A stretch of DNA of 64,000 bases, taken from Microtetraspora malaysiensis. Its GTDB lineage: Bacteria > Actinomycetota > Actinomycetes > Streptosporangiales > Streptosporangiaceae. Below are positions 1 to 7,859 of this stretch, piece after piece (the stretch's first letter is position 1; every line of letters starts with the position of its first letter). The notes beneath the pieces are model-generated. The model had not been told where the DNA came from. It did not search any database and saw only the letters and a list, made by a program, of their open reading frames with translations. The DNA is taken from NCBI RefSeq assembly GCF_001528665.1, contig NZ_BBYJ01000017.1:162828-226827 (forward strand). Direction: 5' to 3'. Made by a program: the position numbers and the translations under genes.

Positions 1-1
1 C

Positions 2-307
2 TTCTCGCTGGCGTACGGCCCGCTGACCATGGCCGCGACCGAGGGCGTCGACGAGGACGAGCACGGCCTGGCAGGCGGCCTGCTCTACACGGCCATGCAG
101 TTCGGCACGGCGCTTGGACTGTCGGCCGTCACCGCCGTCAGCGTCGCCGCCGGGTCGGGGCTGGACGCGCTGCGGACCGCGCTGGTCGTCCCGGTGGCGG
201 CGGTGGTGCTCGGCGCGGTCGTCATCGCGTTCGGCCTCCGCACCCCCCGTGCGGCCTCGGGACCGGCTCAGGGCGCCCTGGCCGAGTCGGCCGCGAGCAC
301 CGTCTGA
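2..307 (+). CDS. DHA2-type MFS drug exporter, C-terminal end (5' end outside window)
   Basis: The frame is open from the window edge and ends at a TGA. The 101 visible residues contain an acidic loop followed by the small-residue motif GLAGGLLYTAMQFG, which is typical of the GLASGLLNTSRQ-like segment before the last helices of 14-TM DHA2 exporters. Two hydrophobic helices follow (roughly 35-55 and 62-80 of the visible part), then a polar tail. Such proteins export drugs or toxic metabolites using the proton gradient. A decayed relative lies at 55429. The family call rests on the C-terminal segment only; substrate unknown. Confidence 0.7.
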   Translation, partial: FSLAYGPLTMAATEGVDEDEHGLAGGLLYTAMQFGTALGLSAVTAVSVAAGSGLDALRTALVVPVAAVVLGAVVIAFGLRTPRAASGPAQGALAESAASTV

Positions 308-335
308 GCAGAGCCCGTTCAGGAAGGAGAGAGCG

Positions 336-824
336 TTGGCCACGCACGTGACCTCGTTCACCGAGATCAAGAACCAGTTCGACACCTACATCGGCGACAT
401 CGTGTACGCGACCATGACCACCGTCGACAAGAAGGGACGGCCCCGCGCACGAGTACTGATCCCGGTCTGGGAGACGCTTGAGGGCGGCCCGCTCGGCTGG
501 CTCGCCACGTACAGGACACCGGTCAAGGCCGCCCACCTGGCGGGCAACCCGCACACCACGTTCTCCTACTGGACGCCGCGGCAGAACGCGGTGAGCATCG
601 ACGCCGTCGCCACCTGGGTCGACGACCCGGAGACCAAGCGCCATGTGTGGGAGCTCTACCGGCGTACGAGCCCGAAGGGGGCCGGGTACGACCTGGGCAA
701 CTTCTGGCGCGGCGGGCCCGGCGACCCAGAGTTGCACCTCCTACGACTGGAGCCGTGGCGCGTCCAGGTGATCAGGGGCGCCGACCTGCGCAGCAGAATC
801 TGGTACGCCGCAGGAAAACGCTGA
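336..824 (+). CDS. Pyridoxamine 5'-phosphate oxidase-fold (flavin/F420-binding) protein
   Basis: A 162-residue protein of the PNPOx-like split-barrel superfamily. An early EIKNQFDTYIGDIVYATM stretch leads into a strand-rich core, with conserved-looking RVLIPVWE and LRLEPWRVQVI segments near the end. Members bind FMN, F420 or haem and often reduce or sequester small molecules. I chose the TTG at 336 because a strong AAGGAGA ribosome site lies 5-10 bases upstream; the same frame is open further upstream, but those codons overlap the end of the exporter gene. It follows the exporter by 28 bases and may be cotranscribed with it. The substrate cannot be told from sequence. Confidence 0.75.
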   Translation: MATHVTSFTEIKNQFDTYIGDIVYATMTTVDKKGRPRARVLIPVWETLEGGPLGWLATYRTPVKAAHLAGNPHTTFSYWTPRQNAVSIDAVATWVDDPETKRHVWELYRRTSPKGAGYDLGNFWRGGPGDPELHLLRLEPWRVQVIRGADLRSRIWYAAGKR

Positions 825-1021
825 CGAACTCCCTGACAGCGGGCACGCCGGCACCGCCTCCTGTGTCGGCCACTTGGGAGCCTCCTTCGGGACCCACTTG
901 GACGCCCGGCAGGCCAGTGGAGGGAAAACCCTCGGTCACCAAGGAGATTTACCGCTGCGCGCCGTCGTCATCGCCCTTGAAGGGTTCGGTGTTCGTGGCG
1001 TAAGAAAAACATCGGGTTCGA

Positions 1022-1076
1022 CGGCCGAGCGGGGTGTCCCGCCCTGCCCGGACGGGCGTTCGGCCGGAACCGGCCG
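1022..1076 (+). promoter_or_regulatory. Branched hairpin array in the leader of the replication-relaxation fusion gene
   Basis: CGGCCGA (1022-1028) pairs with TCGGCCG (1060-1066). Enclosed within that stem are two perfect 5-bp hairpins, 1029-1042 (GCGGG/CCCGC) and 1046-1057 (GCCCG/CGGGC). The 3' arm of the closing stem can instead pair with CCGGCCG at 1070-1076 through a 16-bp palindrome (1061-1076). The array ends 23 bases before the ATG at 1100. It could act as an RNA leader with alternative folds or as a DNA structure bound by a protein. The pairing is direct; function is inference. Confidence 0.5.
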
Positions 1077-1099
1077 CGACAGGGGAAAAGGAGGGACTG

Positions 1100-3235
1100 A
1101 TGGCGGGCAAGCGCAAGACGAATCCGGCGGGATCGTCGAACCCGCTGCGCGGCGACGTGCTGCGCGTGCTCGGAGTGCTGAAGGTGGCCACGGTCGACCA
1201 GATTCAGCGGATCGCGCTGCCCCACCTGACCTACCGGCACACCGACAAGAAGACGCCGTCCGAGCGGAAGGCAGCCCGCACCGCCTCGCATCTGGGGGCG
1301 CTCGCCGACCTGCGCAAACACGGCCTGACTGAGAACGGCGGCCGCACCAAGGATGGAGACGTCCTGCGGAACCTGGCCGCCAAGGGTCTGGAGGCCGCCT
1401 CCTACGAGCTGGTACGGCCGATAGGGGAGATGGACGGCACCGCTTGCGGCGCGGGCAGCAGCGGGGCCTCCCACCCCATGGCTGTGAACGAGACCGTCAT
1501 CGCGATGCTGCGCCCGAAGCCGGACCTGGCCCTCCTTGCGGATGAGCCGGCCGACGCCCGCGCGGCCGCTCAGGCTGCCGTCGACGCGCCGGACGGGATC
1601 GGCACCATCGCCTCGTACGCCACCGGGGTCCCACTGCCGACCGCCGGGACCTGGACCACGCCGGGCCGGGGCAGTGCCCAGGCCGACATCGTGCTCACCG
1701 CACCCGAGGCCGGGGTGCCGCTGCTGTTCATCGAGGTCGACAACTGCCACGAGACCGCGCAGGAGATCGCCGCGAAGATCGACAAGTACATGCGGTTCTT
1801 CCAGCGGAAGGTCAAGGACACCGACGGCACCGAGCGGCCGATGTGGCGCACCCGCTGGCCCGCATCCGAAGGTCGGTACGGCGATGTGCCGCACCCGCCT
1901 GTGCTGCTGGTGTTCAACAGGGTCGGCGCCCGCAACCCGGACAACACCGTTCGGCAGCTGGCCGAACTCACCCGTCGGCACTGGGAGGGACAACCGAAGC
2001 GCGCCGGCTACCACCTCGACGACCGGAAGATCCCGATCGTGGCGACCGGGCTGCGGATGCTGCGCGAGCACGGCCCTGCCGGGCCGGTGTTCCTGCGCTT
2101 CGGCCGCGACCGCATGGAGCCTCTCCTGGAGGCGATCGGCAACCGGTGCAGGGAAGACGCCGACGTACGCGTCCAGGAAGCTGAACGGGACTCTCAGGAG
2201 GCGTACCGGGCCGAACCGAAGGCGGAGCGCGAGCGCGAGGAGCAGGAGGAGGTGCAGGCCGAAATGCGCCCGCTGCAGGCTCTCGGCCTCTCCGCGACGG
2301 CGGAGGCTGCCTACCTCGCGCTCGTGGAAAAGGGGCCGCAGACCTTGACCGAGCTCGGCGACCGGCCGACGCTGGCCGGGGCACCTGTCGACGGGCTCCA
2401 GTACGCGGTCACCGAGCTCAGCGACATCGGTCTGGTGTCACGCACGGACGACAGGCTGACCGCCCAGCCGCCTCGCGCGGCGCTGGAGGCCGTCGCCGAA
2501 CGACGCGCGCGCGAAGCCCGGATCGCTCACGACAGCGCGGCGCTCCTGTCGCGGTTCTGGCTCGATCACACTTCGGGATCGAGTTATGTCGAGGTCGTCG
2601 ACACATCCCACAACAGTGACGCGATCCAGCGACGGGTCCATGACGAGGCCGTGGCGGAGGTGCGTGCGCTGTGGATAGGGCCGGTGGGCGGGGGCGATCG
2701 TGAGCCGGAGATCGACACCGACGCGTTGAAGGCCATGGCCCGCGGGATCGCCTATCGGGTGGTGTACAGCGCCAACATCCTGCAGGACCCCAAGGCACTG
2801 GAGCTGGCGCACGAGTGCGTCGACCGCGGGGAGCAGGCGCGGGTCTTCCCCGACCTCGCGATGAATCTCGCGCTCTGTGACAACCGCTTCGCCGTGGTGT
2901 CCGTCACCGCGCCGGACCGCGCGGGACACCACAGCGTCGTCATCCAGCCGTCAGGTCTCCTGGATGCGCTGATCGGCGTCTTCGAGTCGCACTGGCGGAT
3001 GGCCGTCCCGCTCCCTCCGGCCGGTGAGGCCGTCGAGAGCGGGGCGAGCCCGACGAGCGAGGCGCGGCAGCTCCTGAGCTACCTCAGTGCCGGGCTGACC
3101 GACGAGTCGATCGCCCGTGAGCTCGGGGTGAGTGAGCGGACGGTCGCCCGACGCATCGCCCGCCTGCAGGAGATGCTCGGTGCCCGAACCCGGTTCCAGC
3201 TCGGTGTCCAGGCCAGCCGCTGCGGCTGGCTCTGA
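1100..3235 (+). CDS. Replication-relaxation-type domain fused to a TrmB/LuxR-type regulator
   Basis: A 711-residue protein. Residues about 1-380 resemble the replication-relaxation family of actinobacterial plasmids and integrative elements: an N-terminal winged helix (LRVLGVLKVATVDQIQRIAL) and a core with ADIVL, LLFIEVDN and a downstream KIDKYMRFF lysine. That D / E-x-D / K order is reminiscent of PD-(D/E)XK folds, but this is not proven. A charged linker (about 355-387) joins a TrmB-like winged helix (about 388-470), a middle sensor-like region and a C-terminal LuxR-type HTH (LTDESIARELGVSERTVARR, about 660-680). ATG 1100 follows a GGAGG site. The first half normally occurs alone and the second half is a regulator type common in streptomycetes, so this looks like a gene fusion. 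Function is unknown. Confidence 0.7.
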   Translation: MAGKRKTNPAGSSNPLRGDVLRVLGVLKVATVDQIQRIALPHLTYRHTDKKTPSERKAARTASHLGALADLRKHGLTENGGRTKDGDVLRNLAAKGLEAASYELVRPIGEMDGTACGAGSSGASHPMAVNETVIAMLRPKPDLALLADEPADARAAAQAAVDAPDGIGTIASYATGVPLPTAGTWTTPGRGSAQADIVLTAPEAGVPLLFIEVDNCHETAQEIAAKIDKYMRFFQRKVKDTDGTERPMWRTRWPASEGRYGDVPHPPVLLVFNRVGARNPDNTVRQLAELTRRHWEGQPKRAGYHLDDRKIPIVATGLRMLREHGPAGPVFLRFGRDRMEPLLEAIGNRCREDADVRVQEAERDSQEAYRAEPKAEREREEQEEVQAEMRPLQALGLSATAEAAYLALVEKGPQTLTELGDRPTLAGAPVDGLQYAVTELSDIGLVSRTDDRLTAQPPRAALEAVAERRAREARIAHDSAALLSRFWLDHTSGSSYVEVVDTSHNSDAIQRRVHDEAVAEVRALWIGPVGGGDREPEIDTDALKAMARGIAYRVVYSANILQDPKALELAHECVDRGEQARVFPDLAMNLALCDNRFAVVSVTAPDRAGHHSVVIQPSGLLDALIGVFESHWRMAVPLPPAGEAVESGASPTSEARQLLSYLSAGLTDESIARELGVSERTVARRIARLQEMLGARTRFQLGVQASRCGWL

Positions 3236-3266
3236 ACCACGGCTCTGGTCGGGCCTGTGCAATGGG

Positions 3267-3308
3267 CGCGCGGGACGGGCCGGTGCGTGATCCGGCCCGC
3301 CCCGCGCG
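3267..3308. terminator. Bidirectional hairpin terminator between convergent genes
   Basis: A 17-position stem with a single mismatch (16 pairs) and an 8-base loop (3284-3291) lies between the fusion gene ending at 3235 and the protease gene ending at 3359 on the other strand. There is no T-run, as is common for actinomycete terminators. Confidence 0.7.
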
Positions 3309-3358
3309 GGTCTTCGGCCGCTCAGGCGATCATCGCCCTGCGGTGGGAGGGGCGGCCG

Positions 3359-4579
3359 TCAGACGGCGTCCGGCTTGACCAGGTCGGGGAGCTTGGCCTC
3401 GAACAGCTCGTCGAACTTGAGCGACGGCAGGATGTGCCCCTGGTTCGCCGCGTCGTCGGCCACGCTCGCCGCCCAAGTGGATGAGGCGAGCCGCTGGTTC
3501 GGCGTGCCGTGATGGCCCCGGCTGGTGAAGCTGCAGTCGCCGACCTGGTAGAACGACTTCTCGGACGTGAGGAGCCGGGCCGCGTTCAGCGACTCGCCGC
3601 GGGCGTGGGTCAGGTAGTACGTCCCGAACGCGTCGGCCATGAGCTCGGTACGGCGGGTGGCCTCCGGACCGGTCAGGTCGCTCTCGAAAAGATCCTTCTG
3701 GAACTGCACATGGTGACCGAACTCGTGGCCCACGATGGCCCGCGGCGCGACATCGCCCAGACCCACCGCGGTCATGCCCTGCAGGATGCCGTCACCCACG
3801 ACGATCCGGTCGGAGATCCCGAGGGGCTCCGGATCGCCCTTCTCGCTGTAGGCGAAGGCGTTGAAGGTGAACATCGGGTTCGCGCCGCCCTGGAGAACCG
3901 GTTCCGAGTCGATCAGCCCGATGAACAGTTCGGCCAGGCCGACCGCCCATTCCCGTGGGGCCTCCTCGATGGGATTGCCGTACATCACGGAGAGGACGTG
4001 GCCGAGCCGCTCGGGGCTGGAGAGGACGTCCGCTCCGTGCATGGGTACCAGCTGGATGCCCGCGGAGTCGATGTCCCAGAAGCGCTTGAGGTTCTTCATC
4101 TCGGCGGTGAGCTTCTGGGTGTACTCGCCGTTGACGCCGAAGGTGTTCGACTTCGACTCCGCGCCGACGATCAGCGCGTCGAAGGCTGCCCAGTCGAAGC
4201 CACCGTAGAACTGGAGGTTTCCGAGAACACCCGGGTGCACGCCATCGAGGAGAGAGTCGGCGTACGTCGTGAGTTCGGTCCGCCGGCACTGGTGGTCGCC
4301 GGGGTTGATCACGCTGTTGCTGATCTCGCTCCACTGCGACTCGTTCAGGCCGTACTTCGCACGGGCTGCCTTGACGCGGGACTCCCAGTCAGCGGGCAGC
4401 ATGGCCTGGATCTTGTCGACGATGGCCTTGGTCTGCGGGGCCATTCCAGAGGTGTCGATGGGCGACTGCAGCGACCGGTTGGTGACGGTCGTGTCGGCGG
4501 CGTGCGCGGGAAGCGCCACGCCGAGGGCACAGGTCGCGGCGATGGCCAGGCTCGCCGCCATGGAGAGGGTCTTCTTCAC
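3359..4579 (-). CDS. Secreted zinc metalloprotease-like protein (HEFGHH)
   Basis: A 406-residue exported protein. GTG 4579 is preceded by AAGGA and begins a clear signal peptide (KK at residues 2-3, a hydrophobic core, then a likely cleavage after PAHA). The zinc motif HEFGHH lies near residues 285-290. A downstream acidic helix (RRTELMADAFGTYYL) probably supplies the third ligand, as in gluzincin/neutral zinc metallopeptidases. C-terminal cysteine and SFTSRGHHGTPNQRL segments resemble bacterial proteins in which the catalytic domain ends with a peptidase-M48/M4-like HGTP-x-R turn. The precise family is not certain. It stands alone, convergent with the previous gene across a terminator. Confidence 0.75.
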   Translation of the reverse strand: MKKTLSMAASLAIAATCALGVALPAHAADTTVTNRSLQSPIDTSGMAPQTKAIVDKIQAMLPADWESRVKAARAKYGLNESQWSEISNSVINPGDHQCRRTELTTYADSLLDGVHPGVLGNLQFYGGFDWAAFDALIVGAESKSNTFGVNGEYTQKLTAEMKNLKRFWDIDSAGIQLVPMHGADVLSSPERLGHVLSVMYGNPIEEAPREWAVGLAELFIGLIDSEPVLQGGANPMFTFNAFAYSEKGDPEPLGISDRIVVGDGILQGMTAVGLGDVAPRAIVGHEFGHHVQFQKDLFESDLTGPEATRRTELMADAFGTYYLTHARGESLNAARLLTSEKSFYQVGDCSFTSRGHHGTPNQRLASSTWAASVADDAANQGHILPSLKFDELFEAKLPDLVKPDAV

Positions 4580-5086
4580 GGGGATTCCTTTCGAGGGCGC
4601 CCGGTAGGGGATCCGCGGGCGGTGCCCAGTCTGTAAGCGCGATTGCCAATTGGTGAACGGGCGTTTACGGTCTGGAACCGGCATGTCTGGAACCGGACAA
4701 CTGCGCCAGGTGGAATGCGCGCGCAGCGCTTGACGGTGTTCAACGCGGGGCTCAGGCGGCGGGAGCATTCCAGCAGGCCGACGCCCTTGTCGAGGAGGTC
4801 GTGGACCTGCTGCCCGCGCTCGCCGGGGGCCGGGGCCGAGAGCGCCGTCACCTTCACGGCGACCTTGCTGCCGACCTGGCGGGCCACGCGGTTCCGCCCG
4901 GTGGAAGCCGCGACCGCGGCGGCCTGACCCCTCAGACGCGGCGGCGGCGATGGCGGAGGGACTCCCGGGGGCGGAACAACTGCGCGGACATGTCCTGACA
5001 TTGCGTGAAAGCACCCATTAAGTGCTCTGCAAGGGGTTCCTGGTTACTCGTGATCTGTAACCGATCACGTCTGCGAAAGGAACTCC

Positions 5087-5542
5087 ATGCGGAGCAGCAC
5101 CGTTGTTCTCGGCCTCGCCGTGGTCATCGGCGTGGGGACCGCACTGCCGTCCGCCGCTTCCGCGACGGTGGCACCGGCCTCGGCGACCTCGGTGGCGTCG
5201 GCGTCCAGCCCCCAGCCCTGGGGGCCGTACCGATCCTCCGGCAGGAAGGCGTGGGCCGCGGGCAAGGCGTCGTTCACCGGTTCCGGCCTGCGTGTCTACG
5301 GCTATCTGTACGACGCCAGGGGCACCCGTGAATGTTCATGGCTGAAGCTGAGGGGGCTGTCGGACCGGCTGAAGTACCGGACCGTCACGTACCGCAACTG
5401 CTCGTCGTCGAGGCCGCGCGCGTTCAGCGTGAATTTCGGATACGCCCTCAAGGCGCAGGCGAAGGTGTGCCGGGGCACCTCCACCAGGATCACCGGCAAG
5501 TGCTCGCCGTGGGCTTCGGTCTGGAGGCAGGGCGGCTACTGA
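5087..5542 (+). CDS. Small secreted protein with four cysteines
   Basis: A 151-residue exported protein: a signal peptide (hydrophobic VVLGLAVVIGVG core, likely cleavage near ASA at residues 24-26), a low-complexity Ala/Ser stretch, then a basic, aromatic domain with four cysteines that could form two disulfides (ECSWL, RNCSS, KVCRG, GKCSP). AAGGAAC lies 5-10 bases before ATG 5087. No enzyme motif is seen. It resembles the many uncharacterised secreted hypothetical proteins of streptomycetes; no function is offered. Confidence 0.7.
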   Translation: MRSSTVVLGLAVVIGVGTALPSAASATVAPASATSVASASSPQPWGPYRSSGRKAWAAGKASFTGSGLRVYGYLYDARGTRECSWLKLRGLSDRLKYRTVTYRNCSSSRPRAFSVNFGYALKAQAKVCRGTSTRITGKCSPWASVWRQGGY

Positions 5543-5568
5543 GCCCGCGGGCCCGGCGATTCTGTACG

Positions 5569-5596
5569 GTCACCCGCGCGTGGACCCGCGGGTGAC
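5569..5596 (+). terminator. Hairpin terminator after the small secreted protein
   Basis: A perfect 10-bp stem, GTCACCCGCG at 5569-5578 pairing with CGCGGGTGAC at 5587-5596, with an 8-base loop, 27 bases after the stop codon. Confidence 0.65.
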
Positions 5597-5691
5597 GTGT
5601 CGTGCCGGGGAAGCATGCCGGGCCAGAGCGGTTGGTAGACGTTGAATGACAGATCGGGGCACACTTGTCTTCCCCCCATATGGAGGATCAG

Positions 5692-5919
5692 ATGTTTGGG
5701 GTTGGCCCGGCTGAGGTCCTGCTTCTGTTGGTGATCTGGGTCGTTCTTGTAGCGGCGTTCTTCTTCTTCATTTACTGGTCGGTCCGGCTGGCGATCAGGC
5801 ATGAGAGGCGACGGATTCCGAGTCTGCATGAGCGTGTGACAGCGGAGCGCGCGGCTCAGCGTCGTGAATGGGCGGAGCGCGAGGCTCGGCGGAATGCGGA
5901 ATCGCCCGACGGACTGTAG
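5692..5919 (+). CDS. Small single-pass membrane protein
   Basis: A 75-residue protein with one strongly hydrophobic helix (about residues 5-32, rich in Leu, Val and Phe) and a highly charged Arg/Glu C-terminal tail that may form a helix or short coiled coil. I preferred ATG 5692 because a GGAGG (5682-5686) sits five bases upstream; TTG and ATG codons at 5665 and 5680 are in frame but lack a site. The following gene starts 49 bases after the stop. No family recognised. Confidence 0.6.
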   Translation: MFGVGPAEVLLLLVIWVVLVAAFFFFIYWSVRLAIRHERRRIPSLHERVTAERAAQRREWAEREARRNAESPDGL

Positions 5920-5968
5920 TCGAATGGTCTCGCCGGGCAAGGTGCGGCCGGCAGATACGCTCAACGTC

Positions 5969-6505
5969 ATGATTGTTTGGCTGAACGGGACCTTTGGTGT
6001 CGGCAAGACAACCACCGCGAAGGAATTGGCCGCGCTCATCCCGGAAGCGCGGCTTTTCGACCCCGAGCATGTCGGTTACATGCTGGGGCGTGTTCCGAAC
6101 CTCCCGCGGCTCGGGGACTTCCAGCACTGGCCACCGTGGCGCCACCTGGTCGTGGAGACCGCCGCACAGCTGCTCAACTATGTCGGAGGGGTGCTCATCG
6201 CCCCGCAAACGGTCCTCGTCGAGCGCTACTGGGCCGAGATCAGCGTGGGCCTGGAGCGGGCGGGTATCCCCGTTCACCACTTCGTGCTGCACACCGACCC
6301 GGACACCTTGGCCCATCGGATCGACGCAGACACGGTGGAGAGCGGGGCTCGGCAATGGCGCCTGGATCACATCTCGGAGTACTACGATGCCGTGGCCTGG
6401 CTGAGCGGTGAGGCGGAGGTCATCGACACGACAGAGGTATCGCCGGTGCAGGTCGCTCACTTCATCGCAGACAGGATCGGTGCGAGGACCGCAGGCGTCG
6501 ATTGA
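5969..6505 (+). CDS. TmrB-like P-loop NTPase (tunicamycin-resistance type)
   Basis: A 178-residue nucleotide-binding protein beginning MIVWLNGTFGVGKTTTAKEL, a Walker A motif at residues 7-14, followed by FDPEHVGYML. This start is very like Bacillus TmrB and related adenylate/shikimate-kinase-fold proteins. A lid-like segment (DADTVESGARQWRLDHI) and a final HFIADRI helix complete the fold. TmrB binds ATP and confers tunicamycin resistance by sequestration; many actinomycete relatives have no tested role. There is no clear ribosome site, so translation may start at a leaderless transcript. Function beyond nucleotide binding is inferred. Confidence 0.65.
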   Translation: MIVWLNGTFGVGKTTTAKELAALIPEARLFDPEHVGYMLGRVPNLPRLGDFQHWPPWRHLVVETAAQLLNYVGGVLIAPQTVLVERYWAEISVGLERAGIPVHHFVLHTDPDTLAHRIDADTVESGARQWRLDHISEYYDAVAWLSGEAEVIDTTEVSPVQVAHFIADRIGARTAGVD

Positions 6506-6514
6506 CTCCGGAGG

Positions 6515-6820
6515 CTATAGGCCGCGGATGCTTTCTGGGAGAACAGGGCCACCTCGTGGCGGCACGGAAGGGCGCGTCGCCGGAGTGGGCGCGCACATTC
6601 CTCTCAGAAGTGCGGTCACGATACGCGTCAGTTGAGGTTCGACGTCGACCAGTGCATGCGTCAGCTCGGGGTGGGCCTCGTAGAGCGAACGGAGACGGGT
6701 GCCGGGCGCGGCCATCTGCCACAGCGCCCCGGCCATGCTCGTCGCCGTGGAGATCGCGTCCGTGGCCTGGCGCTCGGTGATCCCGAGCCGCGCCGGCGAG
6801 ATCCTGGTCCGGGTCGTCAA
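6515..6820 (-). pseudogene. TetR-family regulator, C-terminal half only
   Basis: The minus-strand frame has strong G/C at third positions and encodes a ligand-domain-like segment (ITERQATDAISTATSMAGAL, then LRSLYEAHPELTHALVD and PQLTRIVTALLRG), the usual end of TetR proteins with a PELxxALxxxxPRLTRLL helix. The DNA-binding N-terminus is missing. The broken end at about 6790-6820 abuts the broken end of an SDR gene on the other strand. One deletion that removed the shared promoter and both N-termini of a divergent TetR/SDR pair would explain this. Confidence 0.45.
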
Positions 6821-7003
6821 GCACCCGAACCCGCCCTCCCACCTGATCCTCGGGGCCGCCGCCGTGCGGATGGCGCAGGACTACTCGCGCAGCCAGCTGA
6901 AGGAGGCGGCCGCGTGGGAGCCGGCGAGCCGGTCGGCCGACCTCGGTCAGGACTACCCCGTCGACCTCGTCGACCACACGCGGGAAGCAGGCGCACGGCA
7001 ATG
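6781..7003 (+). pseudogene. SDR oxidoreductase, C-terminal fragment
   Basis: This frame reads AGEILVRVVKHPNPPSHLIL followed by GAAAVRMAQDYSRSQLKEA and SRSADL. It matches the tail of classical short-chain dehydrogenases in which EAILxAVexPxPPLxLxLG precedes a C-terminal helix. The Rossmann region and catalytic Tyr/Lys are absent. It abuts the TetR fragment and ends where another truncated SDR start begins. Confidence 0.5.
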
Positions 7004-7055
7004 AGGCGGTCCACGGACAAGGTGGCGCTCGTGACCGGTGCGGGTGGTGGGTGAA
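7002..7055 (+). pseudogene. SDR N-terminal stub (17 codons)
   Basis: An ATG overlapping the previous TGA starts MRRSTDKVALVTGAGGG and then stops. VALVTGAGGG is the start of the Rossmann TGxxxGxG motif of an SDR, cut off by a stop within the glycine turn. It is probably what remains of a second SDR gene that once followed the first. Confidence 0.45.
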
Positions 7056-7103
7056 CGGTGGTCGGGCCGGGCGACGGGCTTGAGGGCCCTTTGCCGTGGC
7101 GGG

Positions 7104-7493
7104 TCAGTGGTGTTCGGGAGCGACCCATTCGACGAACTGGATGATCACGCCATTGGGGTCGGTGACCTGGAACAGGCGTTCGCCCCAGGGCTCCTGGCGC
7201 AGCGGCAGGGTGATCTGGACTCCGGCGTCGCGCAGCCGCTTTTCCTGCTCGTCCAGGCCGCTGTCGAGGGTGAAAGCCAGGATCAGGCCGTCGGCGTGCC
7301 GGTCGCGCTGCTCGGGAGGCAGCACCTCGATGCCGCGGACGAGCAGGACGACATCGACCGCGTCGGGCCGCGTCAGGGACGCGAAACCGTCGGCGGCCTG
7401 CTGGACGGTGTAGCCCAGGTGGGTGGTGAAGAACGCCTGGGAGGCGGCGACGTCGTCAACGGTCAGCGAGAGGGTGGAGGCGGTGAACTGCAC
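7104..7493 (-). CDS. VOC (glyoxalase/bleomycin-resistance fold) protein
   Basis: A 129-residue single-module VOC protein with two beta-alpha-beta-beta-beta halves. The first strand is QFTASTLSLTVDDVAASQAF and the metal-ligand-type ending is WGERLFQVTDPNGVIIQFVE, whose last Glu is the usual VOC metal ligand. GTG 7493 has an AAGGAGA site 6-12 bases upstream. It probably forms one transcript with the small gene at 7537-7743, divergent from the TetR gene at 7860. The substrate (dioxygenation, glyoxalase or drug binding) cannot be told from sequence. Confidence 0.8.
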   Translation of the reverse strand: MQFTASTLSLTVDDVAASQAFFTTHLGYTVQQAADGFASLTRPDAVDVVLLVRGIEVLPPEQRDRHADGLILAFTLDSGLDEQEKRLRDAGVQITLPLRQEPWGERLFQVTDPNGVIIQFVEWVAPEHH

Positions 7494-7536
7494 GGCGGTC
7501 TCCTTGCGGGTGTTGGGGCGGGGGCTGGGGCGGGGG

Positions 7537-7743
7537 TCAGTAGCTGCGGCGGCGGGGGACGGTGCGGACGACCCTGGGCTGCTGCCGTGCGCGGATGCGG
7601 TGTTCGGCGAGTGCACGACGCAGCTCGATGCCACGGAGCTGCGGCTGCTCGGGCTGCTCGGGCTGCTTGGGCTGCTGCTGTCGCGTGAGCAGGTGGGCGA
7701 GGTCGGTCGTGGGGGTGGCGAGGTCGTGGGTGGGCTTGGGCAT
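7537..7743 (-). CDS. Small basic protein upstream of the VOC gene
   Basis: A 68-residue protein starting at ATG 7743 with a strong AAGGGGGA site. The first half is polar. The middle holds a Gln/Pro/Glu run (KQPEQPEQPQ) and the C-terminus is very Arg-rich (RALAEHRIRARQQPRVVRTV). No family is recognised, but Arg-rich small proteins encoded beside TetR genes are common in this group. It is the first gene of the minus-strand unit facing the TetR gene. Confidence 0.5.
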   Translation of the reverse strand: MPKPTHDLATPTTDLAHLLTRQQQPKQPEQPEQPQLRGIELRRALAEHRIRARQQPRVVRTVPRRRSY

Positions 7744-7774
7744 GGGCGTCCCCCTTGATTTCTTGGCGTTCCAT

Positions 7775-7792
7775 CGTCGCAAACTTGCGACG
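7775..7792. promoter_or_regulatory. Palindromic operator between the VOC unit and the TetR gene
   Basis: CGTCGCAA-AC-TTGCGACG is a perfect inverted repeat with 8-bp arms, centred in the divergent intergenic region (7744-7859). It is the natural candidate for binding by the adjacent TetR protein. The binding assignment is inference. Confidence 0.55.
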
Positions 7793-7859
7793 GACGTAAA
7801 CTTAGCCCAAGGCGTCCGGGGGTGTCAACATAAAGATGCTACGAGGGTAAGATTGCGTC

